Shown in pieces: positions 45,941 through 57,463 of a stretch of 64,000 nucleotides of DNA (its first letter is position 1; every line of letters starts with the position of its first letter). The DNA comes from Aliidiomarina halalkaliphila (GTDB lineage: Bacteria > Pseudomonadota > Gammaproteobacteria > Enterobacterales > Alteromonadaceae): contig NZ_VJWL01000002.1 of assembly GCF_007096385.1 (NCBI RefSeq), positions 372,001-436,000 of the forward strand, written 5' to 3'. A program made the position numbers and the translations under genes. A model generated the notes under the pieces. The model was not told where the DNA came from, made no database searches, and saw only the letters and a program-made list of their open reading frames with translations.

Positions 45941-45964
45941 GGGGAACTCCGTAAACGCTTGGTT

Positions 45965-46513
45965 TTATTTGGAACTATCAGCATAGCAGGCGGATGGAGA
46001 AAGAAACACTTCGCTGACTAGAATTCGGGTGCCGGCAATATCAAATACCCGCCGTCGACCCCAGAGATCCTGTTCCTGATGATGCAAGGATCGATTGAGT
46101 TCTCCGGCGCCGGAAATGGAAGAAAAAGGGGCGATTTCAATAGGTCCAGGCGTGGTATCGGTACGGGTAAACAAATGCTCACCTAGTGGTTGATCCCCTA
46201 ATGACGTGAGCTCTGGATTGGCCGCAAGGCGCTGATGAGGCAGAATACTGCGGGCAAACACCAGTGCAGTGTCGCCGGAGTATAAGAGCACTTCGCGAAT
46301 GGTGACCGGTTCGGGATCCATCGCTAATGCGGCGTACTCGCACGGCTCAGCGGTTCCCTCAATCTGCCCAAGTACATGCACCGCGAAATCTGGATGAAGC
46401 GCTTTAATTTTTGCGGTTAAGGAGCCGGAGTCGAGCAACCAATCCGCAAGCTTTGTTGGGATGGCCATAGACTCAGGTGATTGCCACCGGGCGACGGTAC
46501 CAATAGGAAACAC
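45965..46513 (-). CDS. ubiC: Chorismate pyruvate-lyase UbiC
   Basis: Converts chorismate to 4-hydroxybenzoate and pyruvate. 182 residues; TIREVLLYSGD and FARSILPHQRL are family marks, and SLGDQPLGEHLF precedes the C-terminal strand region. The start is a GTG with GGGAG seven bases upstream; no in-frame ATG is close. It lies between glpG and ubiA. Confidence 0.93.
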   Translation of the reverse strand: MFPIGTVARWQSPESMAIPTKLADWLLDSGSLTAKIKALHPDFAVHVLGQIEGTAEPCEYAALAMDPEPVTIREVLLYSGDTALVFARSILPHQRLAANPELTSLGDQPLGEHLFTRTDTTPGPIEIAPFSSISGAGELNRSLHHQEQDLWGRRRVFDIAGTRILVSEVFLSPSACYADSSK

Positions 46514-46556
46514 GCATTCACTCCCTGTTTGTTCTGCGGATGAGCATCATAACACG

Positions 46557-47372
46557 TTATTTGTGGGGCTTGAGGATGCGCACCACTGCGCCCAAGAGTA
46601 ATCCACTAAGTAGCCCTGCAAGGTGGGCTTCATTGGCCATATTGACCATGAGTAAGTCGGTAAAGCCGAGGGCCAACCATCCGATCATAAATACCAGAAG
46701 TGCAGGGGGCAGAGCGAGTGGGCTATAGCGGCGTCCCCAGGCACTAACAATGGCAAAGCCAAATAAACCGTAAACGACACCGCTGAGGCCGCCAAACAAC
46801 GGGCCACTGTATGCCCATTGTGCATAATTGGACACAATGGCCGTCACCAACGTTACTGTGATCAACATCCAAGGGCTAAAGGTAAGTTCGACCCGTCCAC
46901 CGAGATACCACCACCAGAATAAATTGAATACCAAATGCATCGCTGAAAAATGCAGCAGCATGGGGGTAACTAAGCGCCATGGTTGCCCGGCATGCAATTC
47001 AGGTACTCCGCCTGGGGTCACCAAGAGCGCATGGAGAGTCGCTTCAGGGGCGATAAACCATTGCAGTGCGTATACCAACAAAACCACGATAAACACTAAG
47101 AACGTGACGATGCCCGCTTGGCTTGCCAGCGTGTGCCAAAGCGACCGTGTTGCCGATACTGGACGCTGTTGTGGCAGGGATTCTGGGGTAGGGGGATTGT
47201 CACGAAACTGGCGCAGTACATCTTGGGCGAGCGCTTCGTAACCATGTTGAATCAACCAAAGTTCGAGAGTGCCACCACGCTCGGTTACAGTCACTGGAAT
47301 GCCATGGCGCTGCATCACGAGCTGCAGCGTATTCATTTCACTACTGTTAGAGGTGGCGTATAGCTTTTTCAC
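46557..47372 (-). CDS. glpG: Rhomboid intramembrane protease GlpG
   Basis: 271 residues. An N-terminal cytoplasmic domain (about 1-80) is followed by six membrane segments; the catalytic Ser is in GGLSGVVYG and the catalytic His in NEAHLAGLLSG. WRLVTPMLLHFSAMHLVFNL is the L1-loop region. The GTG start overlaps the glpE stop (GTGA). The usual third gene glpR is absent. Confidence 0.94.
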   Translation of the reverse strand: MKKLYATSNSSEMNTLQLVMQRHGIPVTVTERGGTLELWLIQHGYEALAQDVLRQFRDNPPTPESLPQQRPVSATRSLWHTLASQAGIVTFLVFIVVLLVYALQWFIAPEATLHALLVTPGGVPELHAGQPWRLVTPMLLHFSAMHLVFNLFWWWYLGGRVELTFSPWMLITVTLVTAIVSNYAQWAYSGPLFGGLSGVVYGLFGFAIVSAWGRRYSPLALPPALLVFMIGWLALGFTDLLMVNMANEAHLAGLLSGLLLGAVVRILKPHK

Positions 47373-47695
47373 GCGTCCTGCTCGAGTTTATCGGGGTATG
47401 TATCGGCCCAAGCCACCATACCACCATCGACACTATAAACTTCAGTAAATCCCTGCTGGGCAAGGTACTGCCCAGCGGATTGACTACTGATCCCATGGTA
47501 GCAAAACACCAGTACTGGCTGTTCGCGGTCGGCCTGCATCATAAACTCAGCAAGTTTGTCGTTACTGAGTCGAAACGCGCCCGCCACGTGCCCAGCTGCA
47601 AATGTATTTGGATCGCGAATATCGGCAACTTGTGCATTACCGTCGGCGATCATTTTTGCCGCGTCGGCAAGGGCGATGGTGCTAAAGCGTCCCAT
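47369..47695 (-). CDS. glpE: Thiosulfate sulfurtransferase GlpE
   Basis: Single-domain rhodanese of 108 residues, the E. coli length. The active-site loop is FCYHGISSQ with Cys65 at the same position as in E. coli GlpE; ADIRDPNTFAAGHVAGA marks the N-terminal half. ATG 47695 has GAGGAC upstream. It follows tdh by 14 bases and overlaps glpG by four bases. Confidence 0.95.
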   Translation of the reverse strand: MGRFSTIALADAAKMIADGNAQVADIRDPNTFAAGHVAGAFRLSNDKLAEFMMQADREQPVLVFCYHGISSQSAGQYLAQQGFTEVYSVDGGMVAWADTYPDKLEQDA

Positions 47696-47709
47696 GGTGT
47701 CCTCGTTGT

Positions 47710-48735
47710 TTAGGTCCAATCTAAAATTATTTTACCCGATTGGCCGGAAATCATTGTTTCAAAGCCCTTCTCATAATCGTCTACGGGCATGGTGTGCGTG
47801 ATAATGGGGCTCAAGTCTAAGCCTGATTGCAACAGTGCCACCATTTTGTACCAGGTTTCAAACATTTCGCGACCATAAATACCTTTAATCACAAGCCCTT
47901 TGAAGATCACCTGATTCCAGTCAATTGCCATATCCCCAGGCGGAATTCCTAATAGCGCGATCTTACCGCCATGGTTCATGGCTTTTAGCATTTGATTGAA
48001 GGCCACAGGCACACCAGACATCTCTAATCCCACGTCGAACCCTTCGCTCATGCCTAGTTCTTTCATCACGCTATCCAAATCCGTTGTACGGGTATCGACC
48101 GCGCGTGTTGCACCCATTTTCATGGCGAGGGACAAACGGTATTCGTTAATGTCGGTAATCACCACGTGGCGCGCACCGGCGTGGCGTGCAACCGCTGCGG
48201 CCATGATTCCGATTGGACCCGCACCGGTGATCAATACATCTTCACCTACAAGATCGAATGATAATGCAGTGTGGACCGCGTTACCGAAGGGGTCGAAAAT
48301 AGAAGCCATTTCGTCGGTAATAGAATCCGGTAACTTGAATGCGTTTTCGGCAGGAATCACCAGATATTCGGCAAATGCTCCCGGTCGATTCACGCCCACT
48401 CCTACGGTATTGCGGCATAGGTGACGGCGCCCCGCACGGCAATTGCGGCAATGGCCGCAGGTGATATGGCCTTCGCCCGACACGCGATCGCCAACGGCAA
48501 ATCCGCGCACGCCTTCACCCATAGCGGCAACTTCGCCTACGTATTCATGACCGACAGTCATACCCACGGGAATCGTGTTTTGCGACCATTCATCCCATTT
48601 GTAAATATGCACGTCGGTGCCACAAATGGCGGTTTTACGAATCTTAATTAATAAATCATTGTACCCATACTCTGGCTTCTCTGCTTCGGTAAGCCAAAGT
48701 CCGGGTTCTGCTTTTAACTTCGCCAGTGCTTTCAT
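47710..48735 (-). CDS. tdh: L-threonine 3-dehydrogenase
   Basis: Zinc medium-chain dehydrogenase oxidising L-threonine to 2-amino-3-ketobutyrate. 341 residues, the E. coli length. Catalytic zinc region [13 protein letters not shown] and GHEYVGE; structural zinc Cys set [18 protein letters not shown] loop [12 protein letters not shown]. It follows kbl by 87 bases and precedes glpE. Confidence 0.97.
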   Translation of the reverse strand: MKALAKLKAEPGLWLTEAEKPEYGYNDLLIKIRKTAICGTDVHIYKWDEWSQNTIPVGMTVGHEYVGEVAAMGEGVRGFAVGDRVSGEGHITCGHCRNCRAGRRHLCRNTVGVGVNRPGAFAEYLVIPAENAFKLPDSITDEMASIFDPFGNAVHTALSFDLVGEDVLITGAGPIGIMAAAVARHAGARHVVITDINEYRLSLAMKMGATRAVDTRTTDLDSVMKELGMSEGFDVGLEMSGVPVAFNQMLKAMNHGGKIALLGIPPGDMAIDWNQVIFKGLVIKGIYGREMFETWYKMVALLQSGLDLSPIITHTMPVDDYEKGFETMISGQSGKIILDWT

Positions 48736-48822
48736 AAACAGAAACTCACTCCTGAAGATAAAACAACCGCATAGCGCCGTTGTTTCTCATGTGTTGTGTG
48801 ATTAAGCATAGCGGATCAACCC

Positions 48823-50016
48823 TTAGTTGATCACGTTGAGCTCTTTACCTACTTTGATAAACGCGGCAATCGCGCGATCAAGTTGCTCTTTTGTATGGGC
48901 TGCCGACATTTGGGTACGAATGCGCGCCTGGCCTTTAGGAACGACCGGGAACGAGAAGCCGATCACATAAACGCCTTCTTGTAACATGCGGTCTGCCATT
49001 TTCGAGGCCAATTTGGCGTCTCCGAGCATAACCGGAATGATCGCATGATCGGCACCTGCGAGCGTGAAGCCCGCTGCGGTCATCTTCTCTCGGAAATACT
49101 GACTATTATCAAGCAGGCGTTGACGTAGTTCATCCCCTTGACTGAGCATCTCCAACACTTTAATTGATGCGGCAACAATAGACGGTGCCAATGAATTAGA
49201 GAATAAATAAGGACGTGAACGTTGGCGTAACCATTCGACAACTTCTTTCTTCGCTGCTGTAAAGCCACCACTCGCACCGCCGAGCGCCTTGCCGAGAGTG
49301 CCGGTAATAATATCAACGCGATCCATCACTTGGTGGAACTCATGGGTACCACGACCGCCTTTACCAACGAAACCGACGGCGTGAGAGTCATCAACCATCA
49401 CAATGGCACCGTATTCGTCGGCAAGGTCACATAACGCGGGCAAATTCGCGATAATACCGTCCATAGAGAACACGCCATCGGTGGCGATCATAATATTACG
49501 TGCGCCATCGGCCTTGGCTTGCTTTAACTGCGCTTCAAGGTCGGTCATATCGTTATTGGCGTAACGATAGCGTTTTGCTTTACACAAGCGTACGCCATCG
49601 ATAATGCTAGCGTGATTTAACGCATCACTGACAATCGCGTCTTCTGGCCCTAATAACGTTTCAAACAATCCAGCGTTGGCATCAAAACACGACGAGTAAA
49701 GAATGGTGTCTTCTGTGCCAAGAAACTCAGAGAGTTTCTGCTCAAGGGTTTTATGGATATTCTGGGTACCGCAAATAAAGCGTACCGAGGCCACGCCAAA
49801 GCCATGACTATCAAGCCCTTCTTGCGCGGCTTTAATTAATTCGGGGTGATTGGCTAAGCCAAGATAGTTATTGGCACAGAAGTTCAGAACTTTTTGGCCG
49901 TTGACTTCAATTTCAGAAAATTGAGACGACGAGATCACTCGCTCGCTTTTATACAAACCATCAGCCTTAGTTTCGTCGATTTGACGTTGTAGCTGTTGGT
50001 AAAATGCCTTTTTCAT
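48823..50016 (-). CDS. kbl: 2-amino-3-ketobutyrate coenzyme A ligase
   Basis: PLP enzyme of the alpha-oxoamine synthase family: splits aminoketobutyrate with CoA to glycine and acetyl-CoA. 397 residues from ATG 50016 (E. coli 398), which has GGAG six bases upstream; ATG 50028 is an alternative. Motifs: [19 protein letters not shown] and the PLP lysine in [13 protein letters not shown]. With tdh it gives the threonine-to-glycine route. Confidence 0.97.
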   Translation of the reverse strand: MKKAFYQQLQRQIDETKADGLYKSERVISSSQFSEIEVNGQKVLNFCANNYLGLANHPELIKAAQEGLDSHGFGVASVRFICGTQNIHKTLEQKLSEFLGTEDTILYSSCFDANAGLFETLLGPEDAIVSDALNHASIIDGVRLCKAKRYRYANNDMTDLEAQLKQAKADGARNIMIATDGVFSMDGIIANLPALCDLADEYGAIVMVDDSHAVGFVGKGGRGTHEFHQVMDRVDIITGTLGKALGGASGGFTAAKKEVVEWLRQRSRPYLFSNSLAPSIVAASIKVLEMLSQGDELRQRLLDNSQYFREKMTAAGFTLAGADHAIIPVMLGDAKLASKMADRMLQEGVYVIGFSFPVVPKGQARIRTQMSAAHTKEQLDRAIAAFIKVGKELNVIN

Positions 50017-50123
50017 CGCGTTCTCCATCGAGTTTGTGGGCGCATCATGGCCGATATTTTACTTGGTGTTGCGCAGGTTTGCAGTAGAAAACAAAGGAAA
50101 ACTGGTGTGTCCACCGTAAATAA

Positions 50124-50720
<597 letters not shown>

Positions 50721-50855
50721 ATTAAGAAAACTGGCTGATTTCGCCTATCTTTTATGGCCGAATCGGGGTATTATTTCGTGCGAAAAATCGCCAGCTTTTT
50801 TCACATGTTTCCGTCGTAATTAACACAAAACCATGTACCCGCAGGAGTTCTTCGC

Positions 50856-52457
50856 ATGACTGATCTGGATCTGGGCCAATACGGCATAACAGACGTCACC
50901 GAAATTGTATATAACCCTTCTTATGAGCAACTCTTCGAAGAAGAAACGCGCCCCGAATTAACTGGATTTGAAAAAGGCCAGGTGACTCAATCAGGTGCTG
51001 TTGCTGTAGACACAGGCATTTTCACTGGCCGCTCCCCGAAAGATAAATATATCGTGCGCGACGACACCACGCGCGACACCGTTTGGTGGTCTGATCAAGG
51101 GAAGAACGACAACAAACCCATTTCTGCAGATGTATGGAGCGACCTCAAAGGGTTGGTCACCAAGCAGTTGTCCGGCAAGCGCCTGTTTGTGGTGGATACC
51201 TTCTGTGGTGCGAATGCAGATACCCGCTTAGCGGTTCGTTTTATTACCGAAGTGGCATGGCAAGCGCACTTTGTGAAGAATATGTTTATTCGTCCGAGCG
51301 ACGAAGAACTGAAAACGTTCTCACCTGATTTTATCGTGATGAATGGTGCCAAGTGTACCAACCCGAATTGGAAATCCCAGGGCCTGAATTCCGAAAACTT
51401 TGTGGCGTTCAACTTATCTGAGCGCATGCAGTTAATTGGCGGTACTTGGTACGGCGGCGAAATGAAAAAGGGTATGTTCTCAATGATGAACTACTTTTTA
51501 CCGCTGCAGGGCATTGCTTCGATGCATTGCTCAGCTAACGTGGGTGAAGCCGGTGACGTGGCGATTTTCTTCGGCTTATCCGGCACCGGAAAAACAACGC
51601 TTTCTACCGATCCAAAGCGTCAGCTCATCGGTGATGATGAGCACGGTTGGGACGACGACGGCGTGTTTAATTTTGAAGGCGGCTGTTACGCAAAAACCAT
51701 TAATTTGTCGGAAGAAGCAGAGCCGGATATTTATCGAGCCATTCGCCGTGATGCACTGCTTGAGAACGTCACCGTTCGCGATAATGGCGAAGTAGATTAT
51801 AACGACGGTTCAAAAACTGAAAATACACGGGTGTCGTATCCGATTTATCACATTGATAATATCGTGAAGCCGGTCTCTAAAGCAGGCCATGCCAAGAAAG
51901 TGATTTTCCTGACGGCAGATGCTTTTGGCGTATTACCGCCGGTGTCTAAGCTCACCACCGAACAAGCGAAGTATCACTTCTTGTCGGGCTTTACCGCCAA
52001 GCTGGCAGGTACAGAGCGGGGCATTACAAAACCAACGCCTACGTTTTCTGCGTGTTTTGGAGCGGCTTTCTTAAGCTTGCACCCAACCCAATATGCGGAA
52101 GTGTTAGCCAAGCGCATGGCCGATTCAGGTGCCGAAGCGTACTTAGTGAATACGGGTTGGAACGGTACCGGCAAACGCATTTCAATTAAGGCCACCCGTG
52201 CCATTATCGACGCGATTTTGGATGGCAGCATTGAAGATGCCGAGTTTGTGAACTTGCCTTACTTTAACCTCGCCATTCCGCAATCGTTGCCCGAGGTTGA
52301 AGATAGCTCGATTCTTGATCCACGCAATACTTATGACAATGCGGCTCAGTGGGATAGCAAAGCGAAAGAGCTAGCGTCTTTGTTTATCGATAACTTTGAA
52401 AAGTTTACTGATAATGCAGAGGGCAAATCCTTGGTGAAAGCAGGCCCACAACTGTAA
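50856..52457 (+). CDS. pckA: Phosphoenolpyruvate carboxykinase (ATP)
   Basis: Converts oxaloacetate and ATP to PEP in gluconeogenesis. 533 residues (E. coli 540). [12 protein letters not shown], the kinase-1a P-loop [11 protein letters not shown] and LIGDDEHGW (metal site) are all present. AGGAG precedes the ATG, and an intrinsic terminator follows. Confidence 0.97.
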   Translation: MTDLDLGQYGITDVTEIVYNPSYEQLFEEETRPELTGFEKGQVTQSGAVAVDTGIFTGRSPKDKYIVRDDTTRDTVWWSDQGKNDNKPISADVWSDLKGLVTKQLSGKRLFVVDTFCGANADTRLAVRFITEVAWQAHFVKNMFIRPSDEELKTFSPDFIVMNGAKCTNPNWKSQGLNSENFVAFNLSERMQLIGGTWYGGEMKKGMFSMMNYFLPLQGIASMHCSANVGEAGDVAIFFGLSGTGKTTLSTDPKRQLIGDDEHGWDDDGVFNFEGGCYAKTINLSEEAEPDIYRAIRRDALLENVTVRDNGEVDYNDGSKTENTRVSYPIYHIDNIVKPVSKAGHAKKVIFLTADAFGVLPPVSKLTTEQAKYHFLSGFTAKLAGTERGITKPTPTFSACFGAAFLSLHPTQYAEVLAKRMADSGAEAYLVNTGWNGTGKRISIKATRAIIDAILDGSIEDAEFVNLPYFNLAIPQSLPEVEDSSILDPRNTYDNAAQWDSKAKELASLFIDNFEKFTDNAEGKSLVKAGPQL

Positions 52458-52490
52458 ATAGCGAACTCGCCTCACAATATCAATGGAAAG

Positions 52491-52514
52491 AGCCAGCGTA
52501 CTGCTGGCTTTTTT
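52491..52514 (+). terminator. Intrinsic terminator of pckA
   Basis: AGCCAGC (52491-52497), five-base loop, GCTGGCT (52503-52509), then a T-run. Confidence 0.93.
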
Positions 52515-52597
52515 GTATCCTGAAAGTACAGAATCTTTGACGTTATCAGTCAATTCTCATACACTCGAAACACAATAATAACAATAGGTAACCTGTC

Positions 52598-55372
52598 TTG
52601 AAACGGCTCTCCGCTTCTCCGACAACGGCCATGACCGCTGCATACTACACCATCGTTATCGCAGGGATGGTGACAGGACTGATCGGATTTGTTGCGGCAT
52701 ATACCCAAACGAGTACACAACCACTAGCGGAAGTAATCTCTCCGCGAGCGGCACTTACCTGCTTGTTTAGTGCGATGGGGTTGTGGGCTGCTATTCGTAG
52801 CGCTCCAGGTTGGCGCGTATTTTTTGGCAGCGTTATTGTTATCGCTGCAGCTTATTCAAGCGTTATGGATTCCCGCCTAGCGCCCTGGCTTCCCGAGTTT
52901 TTCAGCCACTTTGCGCAACCAAGTGTGCAGTGGCCCGTGGCTGTGCTCTACGGACTCCTCGGTATTTGTATCTTGTTCGGTATCTCACAAGATAAGCGGC
53001 GTTATCTATGGCGCTTATCAAGCCCACTGCTCATCGTGGGTGGCGTGCTTTTGTCGGTATTGTGTTGGATGGGAGAGAGTTACCAACACGTTGCCCCACA
53101 TCCAATGCTTGCAAGCTTAGCCAGTCTACTTTTGGTTTTCTATGGTGTGGTGTTATGGCTCGGTTCCCATCAACAAGAAATACCCCAACCCTTGCCCAGT
53201 ATTCGCGCGTTACTCACAGCAAGTTTGAGCGCGTCTGTGATTACCATTATATGGTTCCTGCTCAGTTTAGAATCGGTGAGTCGGTTAGAAAATGAAGGTG
53301 TGCGTGCGGTGACCGAGGCGGGTAATTCGCGTGAGATGGTTTCGGTAGAAAATTACCGCCTTATGCAGCGGTTGGTCAATCGCTGGCAAAATATCTCTGA
53401 TTACGATCTGCGTCGCTTAATGGAAATGGATATTATTTCCTACTTAAATGACATTGAGCAGATTGAAAGCATCATGTTTCTAAACCAGCAAGGCCAGCTT
53501 GTGTGGGAAGAAACGAAGCCTGAAAGTGAATCCCTTTCCGCCTTGCTTGATGAAGTGGATGTGCAGAATTGGTTTCGAGCGACAGAGCGTCGTGGCGCGG
53601 TATATATTCCTACGGTCAGTATCACCGAAATGCAGGACCCGGTGATTCTCTTGAAACTCCCGTTGTTCCGTTATAACGGGACAGCCAGTGAGAATGGCAC
53701 CAATTTATTTGGCTACGTGCTGACAGCATTCAACTTTGCACGATTAGTCAATCCTGCGATGCAAGAAACCGACTCACCTTTTAAAACCTATGCTCAGGTG
53801 CAGAATAATTACTTGTTGCACAGCATGGGTGATTACACGGAAATCCGTAAGCTAGAGGATTTCTCCGGTCATTACTTATTTTCATATCAACGCACCATGC
53901 GTGTGCCCTTGGGGTTGGAGTTAACCCTGCGCGGTTACCTAACCAATACGACCGAGTTACGTCGTGCCGCAAATCTTTATACCTTGGTTGTCGGAGGGGG
54001 CTGGATACTCTGCGTTTTACTTGTGATCAGTCTTGAGAATGCGGCAATTTTAAGAAGCCAGCGGGCGCAGCTCCAGTTCCAAGCATCTCATGACCGCCTC
54101 ACCGGTTTAGCCAACCGTACAGTTCTCGAGGAGATATTAGGAAATCACTGCAAACGTATCGAAGGCACCGATGAAGCGCTGGCAGTGATATTTATCGACC
54201 TCGACGGCTTTAAGCCCATCAATGATAGTTTGGGCTTGGCGGTGGGCGACAAATTGCTCATTGAAACCGCGAACCGAATCCAAAAGATTATGCGTGAAGG
54301 CTCCCGTGTGGCGCGTTTTGGTGGCGATGAGTTTGTGGTGATTGTGCCGCGACTGTCGAAAGACGCGCCTATTACAGATCTGGTCAATGATATTTTATCG
54401 TCGATTGCACAACCGTATTTGATTGATTCCTATCGACTCTACGTGACCGCAAGTATTGGCATTACTACCACCATGGAAAGTGTTGCGGATCCTAAACAGC
54501 TAATCCAAGATGCCGATATGGCCATGTACCAAGCGAAACGGCAAGGGCGTAATCATTATCAGTTTTACACCGCTGATATCTCTGAGCGCTTCCATGTGTC
54601 TGTGACAATTCGTAACGAGCTACAGCACGTGCTTGAGCAGAATGCCTTGCAGCTGTTCTATCAACCCATATTTAGTGCCAAAGATCATACTATTGTGGGC
54701 GTCGAAGCGTTGCTTCGTTGGCAGCGCGAAGATGGCAGCTATGTATCACCAGCAGAGTTTATTCCGTTAGCAGAAGATTCAGGGCAGATTATTCCAATTG
54801 GCTCTTGGGTACTTCAGCAGGCATGTAGTGATGGGGTGCGATTGCAGGAGTATGGCGATTTCCAAGTGGCGGTAAACCTATCGTCTATTCAAGTGCACCG
54901 GGCAAATTTCATTGAGTCGCTAAAGCACACGTTGAATCTCACCGGATTTAAATCAAGCAAGCTTAATCTCGAGCTCACAGAAAGTATTTTGATGGAAGAT
55001 TCTCATCAAGCGATTCGCATTCTTGATGCGCTCAGAGTGCAAGGGTTTAGTGTGTCTATCGATGATTTTGGCACGGGCTTCTCAAGCTTGTCTTATCTGA
55101 AATCATTACCCATTGATACCTTGAAAATTGACCGTAGCTTTATTCAGGATGTGATCAGCGGCAAGCACGATGCGGCGATAGCTCGGGGTATTATCGCTAT
55201 GGCCAGTCAACTCGATTTAAACGTGGTGGCGGAAGGTGTGGAAACAGCAGAGCAAGTGGCGTTTGTAGAGGAAGCCGGATGTCACTATATGCAAGGATTC
55301 TATTTCGCTCGGCCGATGCCTTTCTCAGAGTTAATCTGTTTTATTCAAAACTACAAAGCCAAACGCTCATAA
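52598..55372 (+). CDS. Membrane-bound GGDEF-EAL cyclic-di-GMP protein
   Basis: 924 residues. The N-terminus has about seven membrane segments to residue 230, then an extracytoplasmic region (about 235-460) resembling a sensor domain, another membrane segment (about 465-485), a GGDEF domain with GGDEF at 575-579 and an EAL domain with EAL at 703-705 and DDFGTGFSS. Both signature motifs are intact, so cyclase, phosphodiesterase or both activities are possible. The start is a TTG at 52598 with AGG about nine bases upstream; ATG 52631 is an alternative without a ribosome site. Stand-alone, with terminators on both sides. Confidence 0.93.
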   Translation: MKRLSASPTTAMTAAYYTIVIAGMVTGLIGFVAAYTQTSTQPLAEVISPRAALTCLFSAMGLWAAIRSAPGWRVFFGSVIVIAAAYSSVMDSRLAPWLPEFFSHFAQPSVQWPVAVLYGLLGICILFGISQDKRRYLWRLSSPLLIVGGVLLSVLCWMGESYQHVAPHPMLASLASLLLVFYGVVLWLGSHQQEIPQPLPSIRALLTASLSASVITIIWFLLSLESVSRLENEGVRAVTEAGNSREMVSVENYRLMQRLVNRWQNISDYDLRRLMEMDIISYLNDIEQIESIMFLNQQGQLVWEETKPESESLSALLDEVDVQNWFRATERRGAVYIPTVSITEMQDPVILLKLPLFRYNGTASENGTNLFGYVLTAFNFARLVNPAMQETDSPFKTYAQVQNNYLLHSMGDYTEIRKLEDFSGHYLFSYQRTMRVPLGLELTLRGYLTNTTELRRAANLYTLVVGGGWILCVLLVISLENAAILRSQRAQLQFQASHDRLTGLANRTVLEEILGNHCKRIEGTDEALAVIFIDLDGFKPINDSLGLAVGDKLLIETANRIQKIMREGSRVARFGGDEFVVIVPRLSKDAPITDLVNDILSSIAQPYLIDSYRLYVTASIGITTTMESVADPKQLIQDADMAMYQAKRQGRNHYQFYTADISERFHVSVTIRNELQHVLEQNALQLFYQPIFSAKDHTIVGVEALLRWQREDGSYVSPAEFIPLAEDSGQIIPIGSWVLQQACSDGVRLQEYGDFQVAVNLSSIQVHRANFIESLKHTLNLTGFKSSKLNLELTESILMEDSHQAIRILDALRVQGFSVSIDDFGTGFSSLSYLKSLPIDTLKIDRSFIQDVISGKHDAAIARGIIAMASQLDLNVVAEGVETAEQVAFVEEAGCHYMQGFYFARPMPFSELICFIQNYKAKRS

Positions 55373-55374
55373 AA

Positions 55375-55405
55375 AAGGGAGGCCATGCCTCCCTTCGTTT
55401 TTTTT
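55375..55405. terminator. Terminator between the GGDEF-EAL and S9 peptidase genes
   Basis: AAGGGAGGC (55375-55383), loop CAT, GCCTCCCTT (55387-55395), CG and eight T. A-rich sequence on the left side gives a shorter T-run on the minus strand, so it can act in both directions. Confidence 0.93.
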
Positions 55406-55415
55406 GTATTCTTAC

Positions 55416-57437
55416 TTAGTCCAGATGTTCCGCATGAGGTAACTCATGGGGCGGAATGCCTTCACCTTGCTCTACTAGATAGAAGTTCATCCAGCGCATC
55501 AGGCGGAGTGCGTAATCAAGTTGGGAGCCTACGCGTTGATTGCCATGACCTTCCCCTGGATAAAGCACCAAACGCACGGGTACATTGCCATGAACCTTCA
55601 AATAGCGATACAGCTCCATGGATTGGCTCGGGTGGACACGTGTATCTTCAGCACCATGCATAATCAAAATTGGCGTGCGCGCCTGCTCGGCCCAGTAAAT
55701 AGGGCTGCGTTCCAGATACCACTGCCACTTATCCCAAGGGTAGCTGCGCGCATGCACTAAATGCATTTCGTTTGGAATGTCCGTGGTTCCAAATTTAGAA
55801 AGATTATTACTAATGCCGACAAACATCACGCTGGCTGCAAAATGTTCTGTCTGTTTGGTCGCACCCCAAGCAGAGGCATATCCGCCATAGGAGCCACCGG
55901 TGATCCCGACACGCTCAGGGTCAGCTAGGCCAATGGCAACGAGGTGTTCCTTGGCGTCGACAATGTCGTCGAACTCCTTGCCCGCATAGTCGTTCTGGCC
56001 TAGTTTACTGAAGTTCACGCCGCGCCCAGTACTGCCACGATAATTTGGGAAGAAGGTGGCAAAGCCTTGCTGCGCTGCGTACCAGATTGGATTGGAATAA
56101 CTATTATTCCAGCCGTTTCGCACATGGGCTTCGGGACCACCATGGATTGACATAATCACCGGCACAGGCGTACCCGGCTGATAATTATGTGGATAAACTA
56201 AAATACCTTCGAGTCGCAAGCCATCGCGAGCTTCATGAACAATCACTTCCTGACGCGGCTGACGAATGTCTGCAAGCCAAGGGTTTGAGTCGGTGAGGCG
56301 CGTGAGTTCGCCACCGATCACACGAAATACTTCTGTTGGATGTGATGCGTGATGACCAATTAAGGTGAGGTCGCCATTGCTCCGCACATGATTTAAACGG
56401 GTAAATATAGCTTTACCTTCGGCGACGACGACGTTGGTTTGGCCATTGTTCACGTTCGTTCTACGCAGGTCGGTTTCTACGTTGACGTCAGCAAGCCAAA
56501 TCACATGGTCGTTATCCTGCCATGCTAGGTCGACAATGTGACCAGGAAATCCGGGAACGAGCTCACGTACCGAACCATCATCAAGATTACCGACATAGAG
56601 GCGTCCTTCCTTGGGGTCATGTTGATCTTCACCGCCAATAAATGCGAATTTTGCGCCATTCGGTGAGAAGGCTGCCTGGCCTAATTTACCGACGCTCTGC
56701 ATACGCGCTACTTCATTACCCTCGAGATCAAATACTGCGTATTGACTGAGCATGAGATCGTCGTCCACTAACGTGGTTGGAGCAACCCGAAGTAACACTT
56801 GGTTGTGACCGGGACGAAATGCGAGTGAATGGATATGTTCGTCAATCTCAACAAGGCTTGCCTCTGGCGCTTCAGTGCTGAGGTCAAGAGTCCAAAGTTG
56901 CGCTTTTCGTGTTTGCTCTTCATATACTTGTGCGCGGAATCCTTTGCGAGCAAGCTCTTCGGTTTTCTCAGGTTGCGGTTCACGGGCGAGAAAGGCAATG
57001 GTGTTACCGTCACCGCTCACACTAAAGCTCGAGATTGCGACCTTATGCTGATATATCCGAGTGGATTCACCGCCACCGATAGGCAGTTTATATAAGCTCG
57101 TATGCTTATCATCACCACGTTGAGACAGATAGAAAATCGCACTGTCATCAGCAGCAAATTGGATTTGACCAATGCGCACATCGCCCGTTACGAATGGGGT
57201 AACCCGGCCTTCGTTATTAACAACAAAGAGTTCAGAGTAGGCGGTGCCGTCGTCGTCTTTGTATGGCGTGCGCGGACGCACACGGACAAAGGCAGTGAGC
57301 GTACCATCGTCGTTAGTAACCGCTTGAGTGACACGTTTTACCGTGATGGTTTCTTCAAGGGTAATATCCCGAGAAGTTGCGTGAGCTGTTTGCAAGCTCA
57401 GGGCTAAAGTGATTAATACCAGTAACCATCGGGTCAT
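55416..57437 (-). CDS. Secreted S9 family prolyl oligopeptidase-like peptidase
   Basis: 673 residues with a signal peptide (cleavage about AHA, residue 20). The N-terminal 400 residues form a beta-propeller-like region; the C-terminal alpha/beta hydrolase domain shows HGGPEAH, nucleophile elbow GGSYGG (Ser516), Asp in HGAEDTRVHP and His in PGEGHG. This is the acylaminoacyl/dipeptidyl-peptidase-like S9C pattern. Together with the M14 enzyme it suggests use of external peptides. Confidence 0.92.
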   Translation of the reverse strand: MTRWLLVLITLALSLQTAHATSRDITLEETITVKRVTQAVTNDDGTLTAFVRVRPRTPYKDDDGTAYSELFVVNNEGRVTPFVTGDVRIGQIQFAADDSAIFYLSQRGDDKHTSLYKLPIGGGESTRIYQHKVAISSFSVSGDGNTIAFLAREPQPEKTEELARKGFRAQVYEEQTRKAQLWTLDLSTEAPEASLVEIDEHIHSLAFRPGHNQVLLRVAPTTLVDDDLMLSQYAVFDLEGNEVARMQSVGKLGQAAFSPNGAKFAFIGGEDQHDPKEGRLYVGNLDDGSVRELVPGFPGHIVDLAWQDNDHVIWLADVNVETDLRRTNVNNGQTNVVVAEGKAIFTRLNHVRSNGDLTLIGHHASHPTEVFRVIGGELTRLTDSNPWLADIRQPRQEVIVHEARDGLRLEGILVYPHNYQPGTPVPVIMSIHGGPEAHVRNGWNNSYSNPIWYAAQQGFATFFPNYRGSTGRGVNFSKLGQNDYAGKEFDDIVDAKEHLVAIGLADPERVGITGGSYGGYASAWGATKQTEHFAASVMFVGISNNLSKFGTTDIPNEMHLVHARSYPWDKWQWYLERSPIYWAEQARTPILIMHGAEDTRVHPSQSMELYRYLKVHGNVPVRLVLYPGEGHGNQRVGSQLDYALRLMRWMNFYLVEQGEGIPPHELPHAEHLD

Positions 57438-57463
57438 CGGCTTCTCCTTGTGGTGTTGTGTAA

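Noticed and set aside
47996-48424. 142-codon open frame on the plus strand
   Set aside because: Antisense to tdh, including its zinc-binding region.
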